From assembly GCA_902728285.1 (NCBI GenBank), contig CACVBU010000590.1, forward strand, positions 186,001 through 250,000: a stretch of DNA of 64,000 bases, in the 5' to 3' direction. Within the stretch, counting starts at the first letter, position 1; every line of letters begins with the position of its first letter. The DNA comes from Clytia hemisphaerica (taxonomy: Eukaryota > Cnidaria > Hydrozoa > Leptothecata > Clytiidae). Position numbers and translations under genes: made by a program. This document shows, piece after piece, positions 38,501-46,110 of this stretch. The notes under the pieces were generated by a model that was not told the origin of the DNA, searched no databases, and worked only from the letters and a program-made list of their open reading frames with translations.

Positions 38501-39242
38501 AAAAGTTTTTTTGATGACGTCACCCATCATGCCCAAAGTGAGCAAAAACCGAAAATTTCCTTTGTTCTCATAAATAGCTATTGTATTCTAACAAAGGCTT
38601 TAAAAAAAAGTTGCCTGAGTTTAAAAGGCTTATTTTATCCTAAATATTCAATAAATTACGGTTTAAACGATATATATTTGACATGAATCATAAATTTGTA
38701 TTGGAAAAGTGTCAATTTTTATGACACCCTACTGTCAGAAATGTCATCATGCTCAAGGTGTGAAATTTTTTAGAAGTCAATTCTTTTTTATTTTGAAGCT
38801 AAATAAAAGTTAGGAATTTACAGAAAATTTCATGGCAAAAGCTATATTATTTCAGGAGCTATTACCAATAATTTGACCTCCGAACAGGAACAGCCCCCCC
38901 CCCTAGAACGAATAGGGTTAAGGCTTTGTGGATTCTAAAACAGCCAATTCTTTTAGATAAATGGACAAAAATAAAACTCACAGAAGAGTAAAAATAAAAT
39001 CAAGTTAAGAACATTTCTAGCCTTAAAACTCAGAACAGTTACAAGGCTTCAGAAATTTTGGACGTTCTCAGAAAAAAAACGCGTACCGGTTGATTAGCAG
39101 GAGCTGTCAATTCTTCGCCTGTTTGTTGATGATTGTTGGAGGAAGATCCAGTGTTGGTAAATCTCCTGTCAGAAAGACTTTCTCCAGGGTTTAAAAGTGC
39201 TGACTGGCATTTCTTCTTATTACTCGAAACAATGGAACCCAT
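14524..39242 (-). CDS. NACHT and WD40 repeat STAND NTPase (NWD/TEP1-like), 19 exons
   Basis: Minus-strand gene assembled by eye: 39087-39242, 36661-36819, 35099-35352, 31058-31218, 28234-28375, 27079-27285, 26423-26691, 25679-25879, 24662-25336, 23298-24124, 22603-22858, 22270-22367, 21264-21390, 19648-19724, 18711-18871, 18025-18298, 17658-17784, 15780-15953, 14524-14765 (TAA). All junctions are AG/GT and every phase matches, giving 1,528 aa. The N-terminus MGSIVSSNKKKC fits N-myristoylation (Gly2, Ser6, lysine cluster). DUF4062 follows: RLFISSTF near 90, DLRWGV at 128-133, DRYGW. NACHT NTPase: Walker A GEPGCGKS at 406-413, Walker B LFVIIIDA at 501-508. From about 940 come WD40-like blades, e.g. 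SGSDDYIIREW, GELLKEMKGH, WLRLYDTAT, DGTLRIFD. STAND proteins use nucleotide-driven oligomerisation as signalling switches; the specific role here is unknown. No TROVE or TPR domain is seen, so it is neither a full TEP1 nor NPHP3. Introns are rich in mobile elements. Confidence 0.87.
14827..15526. mobile_element. 700-bp TIR element in last NACHT/WD40 intron
   Basis: Ends atctactagaggg at 14827 and ccctctagtagat at 15514-15526 are inverted copies. Inside, runs like aaatttttcgaaccccccc recur near 14900-14980 and 15410-15500. No coding content. Confidence 0.6.
15560..15715. repeat. Degenerate member of the CACCCC / tctcacagaccc MITE family
   Basis: cctcacagcccttttggaa followed by cacagtggggatgaaag and gtcctatggggatgg matches the left half of the copies at 51139 and 52101; the right terminus is not seen. 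Confidence 0.5.
16158..16353. mobile_element. GGGGGGCGTAC-ended MITE (hAT-like), copy 1
   Basis: Starts ggggggcgtacggtatttcg and ends cggaaatagcaaaccccgta followed by cgccccccccccct; the ends are inverted. Flanks taaaatgt and taaaatat match at 7 of 8 positions, compatible with an 8-bp target duplication. The interior is rich in cggtatttcgg phrases, as in the copy at 57134-57540. Confidence 0.65.
16205..17035. repeat. Direct duplication, about 220-bp blocks 600 bp apart
   Basis: The block from gaaaaattagtcaaaac to aaaagtgggtctatta occurs at about 16213-16431 and again at 16815-17025, including the right end of the MITE and its flank. The segment between carries repeated ttacggaaaatcgttc(g/a)taa phrases (16480 and 16580). 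Confidence 0.7.
17166..17465. mobile_element. About 300-bp hairpin-like MITE, catccc..tctcacagacc family
   Basis: Left end catccctttctcacagacctactggga; right end accgggtctgtgagaaggag in inverted orientation. The interior shows ccccactg and cagtgggg phrases symmetric about the middle. Other copies: 36217-36500, 51139-51422, 52101-52358, 62233-62507. Confidence 0.75.
18951..19406. mobile_element. 7-bp-TSD TIR element family, copy 1, left end missing
   Basis: Matches 33516-34941 closely in several blocks but lacks the two later insertions seen there. The right terminus ccgcggctttcttatactatg ends at 19406 and is followed by gctgaac. The left terminus is lost. It lies in the intron between exons 19648-19724 and 18711-18871 of the NACHT/WD40 gene. 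Confidence 0.75.
19725..21263. other. NACHT/WD40 intron with decayed repeats
   Basis: Contains inverted phrases gcgcagttttgtaat / attacaaaactgcgc (about 19772 and 20243), marking a small TIR element of about 490 bp, and doubled gagttgaaagagttataactcg (19971 and 20171). From 20690 to 21040 there is a tRNA-like or SINE-like patch and a C/G-run segment. No gene seen on either strand. Confidence 0.45.
21411..22026 (+). other. Coding-like fragments antisense to the NACHT/WD40 gene
   Basis: Plus-strand 21411-21462 encodes DFYISMDQVFSTIFEMVP then stop, similar to 13456-13500. Plus 21969-22026, between ttattcaag and gtaagt, reads VAVLDASGHYLLVGKGEEAL. Both look like scraps of coding sequence inside an intron; I recognise neither family. 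Confidence 0.25.
23015..23090. repeat. Perfect 33-bp inverted repeat, 10-nt loop
   Basis: Arms 23015-23047 and 23058-23090 are exact reverse complements (atataaagaaaaaacactac... / ...gtagtgttttttctttatat) with loop atgtaccctt. It lies in an intron of the NACHT/WD40 gene, so the primary transcript could form the hairpin. It may be a tiny MITE or an intronic small-RNA precursor. Confidence 0.85.
23100..23236. repeat. Remnant of the TTAA / GGGCTCTGACC element
   Basis: attgatttttcattatgaccagagcccttaa (ending 23236) matches the right end of the elements at 28681-29380 and 36911-37607. Only the terminal part is recognisable. Confidence 0.6.
27480..27590. repeat. Fragment of the acgttcttataaaaaaa.cgtgta MITE family
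   Basis: aagaacaattttaggcttcaaacttaaaaaattaagaacatcagaagg and attcttataaaaaaggttta match the right halves of copies at 38062-38335 and 49296-49556. Confidence 0.6.
27587..28206. mobile_element. AT-rich TIR element next to NACHT/WD40 exon 5
   Basis: Left end ccgaggg..ggggcaaatcact, right end agtgatttgcccctcggt, inverted. The interior contains a duplicated block of about 200 bp (27782-27915 and 27990-28115) and long gatttattttt runs. The element ends about 28 bp from the exon 5 splice donor (28233). A relative lies at about 10790-11055. Confidence 0.7.
28681..29380. mobile_element. TTAA-flanked 700-bp TIR element, copy 1
   Basis: TTAA at 28677-28680 and 29381-29384. Inverted ends gggctctgaccatagt / actatggtcagagccc. 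It contains a 66-codon open frame (28715-28915) that is also intact in copy 2. TTAA duplication and short TIRs suit the piggyBac or Kolobok groups; no transposase is encoded, so it is non-autonomous. Confidence 0.8.
28715..28915 (+). CDS. 66-aa acidic reading frame inside TTAA element, copy 1
   Basis: Starts MFKMCFLTDVTNKTMACY and ends in an acidic tail rich in Glu/Asp/Phe (EEENEDFCEEEYF). The same frame in the second copy (36947-37147) differs by one residue (Phe to Leu). It has no similarity that I recognise. It could be the N-terminal remnant of a transposase or another element protein, or simply open by chance in two recent copies. Confidence 0.35.
   Translation: MFKMCFLTDVTNKTMACYTFSVRQTIPESENSKIALKKFDEEENEDFCEEEYFNFEELSFGEEKTF
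29490..29574 (-). repeat. tRNA-like (Ser/Leu-type) sequence, pseudogene or SINE head
   Basis: Minus strand reads gatggccgagtggttaaggc (A box / D arm) and gtgggttcgaatcccatc (B box / T arm). The acceptor strands do not pair (5-prime gattcga versus 3-prime cagcggc) and no 5-bp anticodon stem forms, so a functional tRNA is unlikely. Confidence 0.6.
31936..32095. mobile_element. 160-bp palindromic MITE
   Basis: Almost the whole segment folds back: left tagttatcgcatgacttcg ... ttccgagatttttacgtaat, right ...agtaaaatctcggaac ... gaagtcgtgtgataacta, with a few mismatches and a tiny loop. A related end occurs at 28427-28460. Confidence 0.75.
32580..33185. repeat. Dispersed repeat, copy 2, of 28450-30300
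   Basis: Uninterrupted copy: gtttcgaattttagaaggaag through gggtcggcaataa. It lies just left of the TIR element that starts at 33292. Confidence 0.65.
33292..34941. mobile_element. 7-bp-TSD TIR element family, copy 2, with nested insertions
   Basis: Ends cacactataagaaagccgc (33292) and gcggctttcttatacgtactatg (to 34941) are inverted; 7-bp duplications tttttac at 33285-33291 and 34942-34948. The interior matches copy 1 (18951-19406) interrupted by a 33672-33967 MITE and by an insert between tgatctttc repeats (34046-34054 and 34709-34717). Located in the intron between NACHT/WD40 exons 35099-35352 and 31058-31218. Confidence 0.82.
33672..33967. mobile_element. TA-flanked MITE nested in the TIR element
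   Basis: Inverted ends TA-ctcttaggtgccaaataaac and gtttatttggcacctaagag-TA; G-run interior. Copy 1 of the host element shows the uninterrupted target, confirming the insertion. TA flanks suit a Tc1/mariner-like non-autonomous element. Confidence 0.78.
35380..35640 (+). other. Unrecognised open frame upstream of NACHT/WD40 exon 3
   Basis: Plus strand reads SKSYVDAVTTNPDSIQRA, then a charged stretch ending NDNLKSVY and a stop at 35620. The codon use looks coding-like. It is likely a fragment of an old mobile element or gene copy in the intron; I do not recognise the family. Confidence 0.25.
36217..36500. mobile_element. About 285-bp hairpin-like MITE, catcccc..tctcacaaaccc family
   Basis: Left catccccttctcacaaaccc; right gggtctatgagaagagggtg, inverted. 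Very similar internally to 17166-17465. Confidence 0.78.
36911..37607. mobile_element. TTAA-flanked TIR element, copy 2
   Basis: About 97 percent like 28681-29380 by eye. TTAA at 36907-36910 (with two extra A before gggctctgacc) and 37608-37611. Contains the 66-codon frame at 36947-37147 in intact form. Confidence 0.8.
36947..37147 (+). CDS. 66-aa acidic reading frame inside TTAA element, copy 2
   Basis: Differs from the frame at 28715-28915 at one residue only (Leu for Phe in EEEYFNLEEL). Four to five nucleotide differences lie in the frame region, mostly silent. Unknown product; see copy 1. Confidence 0.35.
   Translation: MFKMCFLTDVTNKTMACYTFSVRQTIPESENSKIALKKFDEEENEDFCEEEYFNLEELSFGEEKTF
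37712..37975 (+). repeat. tRNA-derived SINE-like sequence
   Basis: tagtgcaatggtagagca (A box) and ggttgtgggtttaaccccc (B box) about 45 bp apart, followed by about 190 bp of non-tRNA body ending near gaagtatatcactatcac. A B-box phrase of the same type, ggttgtgggttcgacccc, occurs on the minus strand at about 55115-55090. Confidence 0.55.
38062..38335. mobile_element. acgttttttt MITE, complete copy
   Basis: Ends gatacacgtttttttcataataa and acgttctaataaaaaaacgtat are inverted. The interior has repeated aagaacattttaggctt phrases. Same family as 49296-49556 and the partial copy ending at 39086. Confidence 0.7.
38345..39086. mobile_element. acgttttttt MITE, partial copy split by a TTAA element, ending at exon 1 donor
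   Basis: Right half 38918-39086 ends gacgttctcagaaaaaaaacgcgtac, the family terminus, directly abutting exon 1 of the NACHT/WD40 gene at 39087. Its middle is interrupted by the element at 38358-38917. Confidence 0.7.
38358..38917. mobile_element. 560-bp TTAA-flanked element with CCCTATTC ends
   Basis: TTAA at 38354-38357 and 38918-38921; inverted ends ccctattcaacctagg / cctagaacgaataggg (short, imperfect). Inserted in a MITE whose uninterrupted version (gaacattttaaaggcttt) is at 38150. TTAA and CCC ends suit piggyBac-like non-autonomous elements. Confidence 0.72.
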
Positions 39243-39423
39243 TTTTCAAATGAAAAACTCGTGGTTAAATATCTAATCCCTTCAATGGATGTCTATGTTA
39301 AGTAACTAACTAAATACAACATTTGAACATGATTTTAAAGGAAACCATTTCACAGTATCTCCTTCCATTTGCTTACACAGCATATTTTTTAACCAATGAA
39401 ACAAACCAATCTCTCTTATCCCC

Positions 39424-39870
39424 AATCATGGTCGTAATATTTGAGAAAAAAGGGAAATTTACCGGGAAGTTTTGAAACCACAATCGATTTGTAAGTGCTC
39501 TAAAGTAGGTTGGAAGGGTCGAGTTTTAACTCTGACTTTTAACATGAGACTTAAGACTTAGTCTGACCTTAGGATCTCAGGATCCAAGAGTTCAAAAATG
39601 GTCCAATAAGGCTAATAATATAGCCTAGAAGTCTATGGTTGGAAGGGTCGAGTTTTAACTCTGACTTTTAACATGAGACTTAAGACTTAGTCTGACCTTA
39701 GGATCTCAGGATCCAAGAGTTCAAAAATGGTCCAATAAGGCTAAAAAGGTTAAAAACCTGAGCCAAATTGAAATCTCCGATTAAATTTAAGAGATGGCTC
39801 AAAATCGACTTTCTCGCCCGAACTCAAAATTTCGAAAAACGAGGAAATAAGCTTAATTATTCTCAATTAT
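39424..39870. repeat. Dispersed repeat with 129-bp tandem duplication
   Basis: atcatggtcg...gggaaatttaccgggaag opens a repeat also present at 57012-57757. Inside, the block ggttggaagggtcgag ... ccaataaggctaa is present twice, starting at 39508 and 39637. Confidence 0.8.
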
Positions 39871-40359
39871 GAGAGATTATTTTTGTTTACTCTGCTTTGT
39901 TAGCAGCATATAAGGCCCACCTCATTTCTACGTTATACTGTAAAAAAACAAAAATATCTTTGATAAAAAAAATGAAAAAAACGTTGTACATTCTTCTTCG
40001 CAATTGCAATGTCTTAAGCCAAAATGTTATTTTTTTCACTCTCTTTTACTCTAAGTTACGAGTGAATTATATTCAAAATTCAAACATTGATATGAAAAAA
40101 GCCATACCATTGTATCTAGGAGCTGTTTATTTTGTTTTTTATTATAATGTTTGTTTTTATAGTCTATTCGATACATATCTGATATACGTTTATTTATAAG
40201 AACTTCAAATCTTCTTAATTAAGGCTTTGGATTTTCTTAACTTTCTACGTTTTAAGTCTTAAAATGTTCTGAAGGTATTTTTAGTTTCAACCTTTTTACC
40301 GGTATCTTTTGAGAAGTTGTATGCATTCTTCGAATACACCCCTTCTATGGCGCGCCAAA

Positions 40360-40545
40360 AAGGTTTTTAATACACCAACTTTTTTTTCGATACCAACTTT
40401 TTTTTTTATCAATATCAACATTTTTTTTTCGATACAAACTTTCTTTCCGATACCAACTCTTTCTTTTTTTCAATACCGACTTTTTTTTTAATACCAACTT
40501 TTTTTTAAAACCAACATTTTTTATTACAATACCAAAGTTGTACAA
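40360..40545. repeat. Tandem taccaactttttttt repeat
   Basis: About nine degenerate units of (cga)taccaactttttttt, similar to 13098-13178. Confidence 0.75.
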
Positions 40546-40729
40546 TACAAACTTTTGCCTCGATGAGTAACCATTCAAGTGTAAATGGATTCTTAATAAA
40601 ATACAAGAACGAGGAAGATGGTGCGGAAGCGCATGCGTGGAATTCGTGGATCAAAAAAGAGCTGTCTGGATTAATTTTGCCTATCCGATAAGATCGGCAT
40701 CTTTTATTTCAAAAAAAGAAGCATTTGAG

Positions 40730-41560
40730 TAAAAAAGAAAACTCTCACACCACTATGCTTATAAATAAACGTTACCAAAAACAACATCAAAACAATACAA
40801 AATATGCTTATAAAATACATCCACAATATATAGTTACCAACAACCACACCATTATGCTTATAAATAAGCGTTACGAAAAACAACATCAAAAAAATCCACA
40901 ATATATAGTTACCAACAACCACACCATTATGCTTATAAATAAAAGTTACCAACAACCACACCATTATGCTTATAAATAAACGTCACCAAAAACAACATCA
41001 AAACAATACAAAATATACCAACAAAAACAATACAAAATATCGATAACATATCAACAACACACAATTATGCCTATAAAAGTTACCAACAACCACACCACTA
41101 TGCTTATAAATAAAAGTTACCAACAACCACACCATTATGCTTATAAATAAACGTCACCAAAAACAACATCAAAACAATACAAAATATACCAACAAAACCA
41201 ATACAAAATATCGATAACATATCAACAACACACCATTATGCCTATAAAAGTTACCAACAACAGCACCACTATGCTTATAAATAAACGTTACCAAAAACAA
41301 CGTAAAAACAATACAAAATATGCTTATAAAATACACTCACAATATACAGTTACCAACAACCACACCATTATGCTTATAAATAAACGTTACCAAAAACAAC
41401 ATCAAAACAATACAAAATATACTTATAAAACACACCCACAATATATAGGAAAACAACCCCAAAAACGACGTAAGCCGATAACCAACAACACATCATTATG
41501 CCTATAAAAGTTACCAAAAAACCACACTACTATGCCTATAAATAAAAGTTACCAACAACG
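40730..41560. repeat. Satellite-like tandem array
   Basis: Units built from accaacaaccacaccatta, tgcttataaataaacgtt, accaaaaacaacatcaaaac and aatacaaaatat. The long phrase caacatcaaaacaatacaaa occurs near 40781, 40989, 41165 and 41399, giving a higher-order period of about 176-234 bp. Open frames here are repeat by-products. Confidence 0.85.
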
Positions 41561-41988
41561 AATATACCTATCAATACTTAAATACTTAAATTATAAGATA
41601 CAACATCAGAACAAAAGCTTATAAAACAAACAACACCAATTTACAACACAAATACAAAAATATCAAAATAAATACACCTAAGATACTCCTCCTACAAACA
41701 AAATACAAAGATATGCTTACATAAAAATACACAACATATGCTTTCTAAAAAAATGTAATCTTCATAAACTAGAATTTATAAGAAACCACTTTCAAAAACG
41801 CAATAGAATAAACGAGTCCTAACGCCCATATAAATAAATAACAAGACGACTCGGAAGTCGAAAATTTCGCATAATATTCGAAATGAGAAAAATTGACCAT
41901 AAAATAACGAGGTCAAGGGGGGGGGGTATCTGCTGTACAACGACGTGTTAAACGTGATGCATGAAGAATATTGTACACGAGGTTGTAG

Positions 41989-42686
41989 CATAGTATAAGA
42001 AAGCCGCGGCTGGAATGAGTACAGCTGAATTTCTGTTGTTCTATCTATGTCGTAAGAACGAATTTTTTTATTGTTCAGTGACAATTTCCATTGTCAATTT
42101 AATTTGACTTTTAACAAACTCCCTCGTTAGACGTAATTTTGCTCATAAACGCAAATCTCTTGATAATTCACGCATTCAAAACATCAAAGTAAAAGAAAAG
42201 ACTCTTGGATTAAAAGTACTAGAACGTCAGAATATCAGTGCTTTAAGAACTTGAAGAAAATTGAGTGCCTCGAAATGCCTTCCTTATTATTCTGAAAAAT
42301 TATTACTGGTATTAGTAAATAAATATTCAAGCTGCATTCTGTGAAAATTCCATTCGAAAAACAACAGTATTGAGGTGACAGCAAGCATTCAAAGTTTAAC
42401 ATTTGAAAATTAGTTCTTGTAATAAAATGTGTGTTACTTGGTCCTAAATTTATAAAAAATTATTTGGAATTTATAAAAATATACTTCAAATAAGGTAATA
42501 AGAGAGGATAGTGAGAAAAATTTGAGACTTGAAAAGTAATTGTACTTCAATTGAATATTATGAACACTTTAAAGGTTTTTGTTACCTTCGACTTAGTTCT
42601 TATAAACCACGGAGACACAGATAGAACATCCATTTACGACAAAAACAATAGCGTAATCATTCCAGCCGCGGCTTTCTTATACTATG
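41989..42686. mobile_element. 7-bp-TSD TIR element family, copy 3 (698 bp)
   Basis: Inverted ends catagtataagaaagccgcg and cgcggctttcttatactatg; 7-bp duplications gttgtag at 41982-41988 and 42687-42693. The interior differs from copies 1 and 2 apart from the terminal 60-70 bp (atagaacaacagaaatt phrase), so it may be an independent deletion derivative. No transposase. Confidence 0.85.
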
Positions 42687-42889
42687 GTTGTAGATACCAT
42701 TTTACTTTTTCATAGAGAACCTAAATGGGGGGGCTTGTAGCATTGAGTTTAAAGCCTGAAACCTTTCTCAGGCAAGAAAAAGTGCATTTTTGACGACAGA
42801 TTGAATGTAGCAATTCCTTTGTTTACGATTGATATTTTTTTCGAAATTTAGCGGTAAATTTTAGTTTCAATCTGGCATTTGTGTAAAAA

Positions 42890-42990
42890 CCAGGCGAGCC
42901 GCTCAAGGCCGCGCAAGTTTGGTAGGATTCGTTGGCTTCAAATCCTACCAAAGATATTGACTTCTAGCCCTTCGGGCTTATATTTCATTG
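42890..42990. repeat. Dispersed repeat also found inverted at 62735-62825
   Basis: cgcgcaagtttggtaggatt, gcttcaaatcctaccaaaga and cttctagcccttcgggctt correspond in reverse complement to 62735-62825. No coding content. Confidence 0.6.
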
Positions 42991-43437
42991 GTTTGTAGGG
43001 GTTCGAAATACCGTTTTTCCGTCAAAATTTTGGCTGAATCCCGTAATCCCGAAAATTGAAAAAAATGATAACACTGTCACACCAGTTTGTAGAGGTTAAA
43101 ATACCGGCATAATAGCAAAAAAATAGGCTAAATACCTCAGCTGATTTTAAAAAATGATTTTTCGAATGCCATTAAAAATTGAAAATGATTTATTGATGGC
43201 CCCTTCAGGAGTGCAATGTCAAGTTGAATACAATTAAAAACTCCAGACTCCAGCATCAAAACAACAATAAGAATGAATAAACTCATTTATAAATTATTCT
43301 TTTGTGTTTTGTTGTTGTGATGTTGGAGCTTCATCTACCCTGCCGATGCACCAGACTGTTGCTCATCTTCTGTTGGATGCTGAAAAAGAAAAGTATTATT
43401 AGCAAGCACCAGACTTTTTCCTTTTACCCAGCAACAG

Positions 43438-43618
43438 AGACCTTTTTTCAAAGAGGACGTCCTGTTGAATAATTATGTAGTCCAGCCATAAAAACAATGA
43501 TAGAGCCATGCATAATTACTGTATCATGCATATTGTAATAATTATGCATGGTTTTATCATTGTTTTTCTGCTGGACTACATAATTATTCAAAAGGGTGGC
43601 CTCTTTGAAAAAAGGTCT
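43438..43618. repeat. Long hairpin (foldback), arms about 82 bp
   Basis: Arm 43438-43519 pairs with 43535-43618 with few mismatches: agacctttttt...ttgaataattatgtagtcca against the inverted tggactacataattattcaa...aaaaaaggtct. Loop about 15 nt. Confidence 0.85.
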
Positions 43619-43772
43619 ATTCAAATCTGGTCCCTTGTCCAGCGAAACAAAGTTTTCTCGGTTGACACCAGCCATTTTGTGTCCAGTGCTTCAGCAAGGC
43701 TGCTGTGCTGGCAGGGTCGTAGCCTTATTTAACCTGGACATAGTGTCCTATGAAAACAAAGGTCTATTCAAG

Positions 43773-43938
43773 ATAGACCTTTTGCTAGTCAGGATGTTGA
43801 ATAATTTAAAAAGACCAGCCTCAAAACAATGATTAAGAAAAATAAATGCATAGTCAGAATAATTATGTGCTATATGTGGTCATTGTTTTAGTGCTTTTTA
43901 ATTATTCAACAGGACATCCGGACTAGCAATAGGTCTAT
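43773..43938. repeat. Second long hairpin related to 43438-43618
   Basis: Arm 43773-43838 (atagaccttttgctagtcag...) pairs with 43877-43938 (...gactagcaataggtctat). It shares agacctttt, ttgaataatt and aaaacaatga with the first hairpin, so the two are diverged relatives side by side. Confidence 0.8.
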
Positions 43939-45095
43939 TTAACATTCTCCCACTCGTTACAATCAAAAACTTTTTCCAACAATGACCAATGGTGGATAAG
44001 ATATACTGTAGATTGATTTCCACCTTCACATGTTATGGCCAGACGGTGTCAATCGAATGAATCGAACGCCGAATCAATTGAATGCAATAGAATAATAATC
44101 GCAATCGAATATCACCAAGGATTTGCCGTTCTTAACTGATTATGTTCGATTACACTCGATTGATTTAATTGTATTTGATTTTATTCACTATCGTACCGTA
44201 CATACTTACGCGCTTGGTCGTCCACGCTAAAAAAGCTCTAAAGAAGTGATCCAATTTAATTTAATCCCAATCAAACTTATAGAACATAATCGTAATCAAA
44301 CATAATCGAAGGTAATTTACAATCAATCAAACCAATCAAACGTTTTACTCGAACGCAATCGAACACCACGATCGAATATTACCAAAAATCAAAAAGTTTG
44401 TGGTCTATATAACCACAGAAAGCCCTATTTCCACCAAACAGCGCTTGAGGTACAGGTACAGGTGAATCTTAAATTGAAAAAAGATAAATCATTTTGAAAA
44501 TGACGTCATTTTCTACATTTATATATGCAAAACCATACAAATCTATTTCGGCAATCTATGATTTGTATAAAAAATGGCTGCTTCCATATGAATGTGATCA
44601 ACGACGAAAAGCTCTATTCATCTCACTATCAACACCTATGACTAATTGCTAAAAAATGTTATACCTGTGTTTTTGTATTGAAGGGTTCTGTTGTCAGTTG
44701 TTGTGGGGGTGTGGTCAAAAAGAAGCCAAAAACTCTACTGAGCACTGTAAAAGCTTATTGGTGCATTCAATAACTACACAAACATAAAATACTAAATAGT
44801 AAACGAATGACAAACCTCTTTAAATACTCTACAAGTTACCAGAAAACATAATAAAAATATATACACAGCAGGAAAATCCGCAGGAAAAGTGTACAAAAAG
44901 TGTTGACTTCAAGCAGCCATTAAAAAGCTTTCACAAGGAATGTTTACAAACCCTTGGTTACATTCACCTTGTAGAACCATTAAAGAAACGCTGTTATTCT
45001 TCTTTGTTTTTTGTTTTTTTTTTTTTTTTCGTTCAAGCATTTTCGGAACGTAATATACTAGAGAAATTAAATACAAGTCGGTATTGAAAAATTGT

Positions 45096-45234
45096 TGGGT
45101 TACAAATTGTAGATCTCGAGATAATTCCATTTATAGATCTTACAAATCCCATAAAAAGTGCTGAGTCAGCAAAAAAATGCACTTTTCAAAGAACTTCCAA
45201 CTGAATTATCTCGAGATCTACAATTTGTAACCCA
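45096..45234. repeat. Perfect 32-bp inverted repeat, 75-nt loop
   Basis: Arms 45096-45127 and 45203-45234: tgggttacaaattgtagatc... with an internal XhoI-like ctcgag palindrome. It lies 0.5 kb from the end of the non-LTR element. Confidence 0.8.
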
Positions 45235-45693
45235 GCAAACCATACCATTTTCTTGAAGTACTCTTTCAGGGCTATCCAGCGAAAGTGTCAGAAATGCCAA
45301 AAAATTTGAAGGAAAAATGCTGACGTCAGCAGAAAAAGGGCTAAAATGGCCATTTTGACGACTTTGGCGGGCCCTAGCTCCGCAACGGATGTTCAAAACC
45401 AAGCATTTGACCCCATTTTCTTGCTCAGCACTTCGAGCTCTATCAGATTAGCACAAAAGTTTGTTCATTTGAGCACTTTGAAAAATCGACTAGTAAAGGG
45501 GGGACCCTTGATTGAGCAAAAGACCCCGTTTTAGGTCAAATTTTAGGGTTTTATCACCTATTCAGCCTGAAAACCATCCCAAACCGTAATCTATAGGTAC
45601 ATAGGAAGCTAAAAAACCATGGTTCACAAAGTTCCGTTCAAGGTGGGTTTTTGGCCATTTTTTCCTGGACTATAAGAAAGGAAAAATAAAAAC

Positions 45694-46110
45694 TTAAACT
45701 TCATCTTGAGGGAGTCGTACTCTACCTCTCGATCCACGGATGCATCTCACTGTAGATCTAACGAGCGAGAAGCATATGATAGTTCTAATGCTGTTAGTAA
45801 CTTTTGAGAAAGTTTCATGTCTTTTGTCTGCTATCATTTCAGCTAGACGCTTGTAAAATAACGTACATTCACGTCCCATCGCACCATTTGCCGCAAAAAC
45901 CAGCGGAGAAAAAGTCCCATTTTCGGCTTGCAAAATACGTTCACCATATTGTCTCTTCTTTTCGCGTTCATTGGATGATAAGCAGTTCTCAATTTTTGAA
46001 TTGGTGTACCTTCGAGCAAACGGGTTGAAAACCCTCACATCAAAAAATGCTCTTTGGCCAGCAGTCCAAAAACTGAGAGCGCTTATATCCAGTCTCGCCT
46101 CGCGTGAGAC
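45694..46110 (-). pseudogene. Frame-shifted C-terminus of the non-LTR element (endonuclease)
   Basis: Continues in a different frame from about 46110: EARLDISALSFWTAGQRAFFDVRV, giving the RxD...D pattern of the PD-(D/E)XK-like endonuclease, then EREKKRQYGERILQAENGTF and FAANGAMGRECTLFYKRLAE, ending at 45694. In related elements this is continuous with the reverse transcriptase frame. The break falls between the CCHC knuckle and the first catalytic Asp. Confidence 0.82.

Noticed and set aside
40360..40545. Tandem taccaactttttttt units considered as terminators or a regulatory array.
   Set aside because: It is a simple low-complexity repeat with a relative at 13098-13178 and no adjacent gene.
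43448..43832. Overlapping frames of 74-78 codons with hydrophobic content.
   Set aside because: They lie in the two foldback hairpins and read the same arms in both directions.
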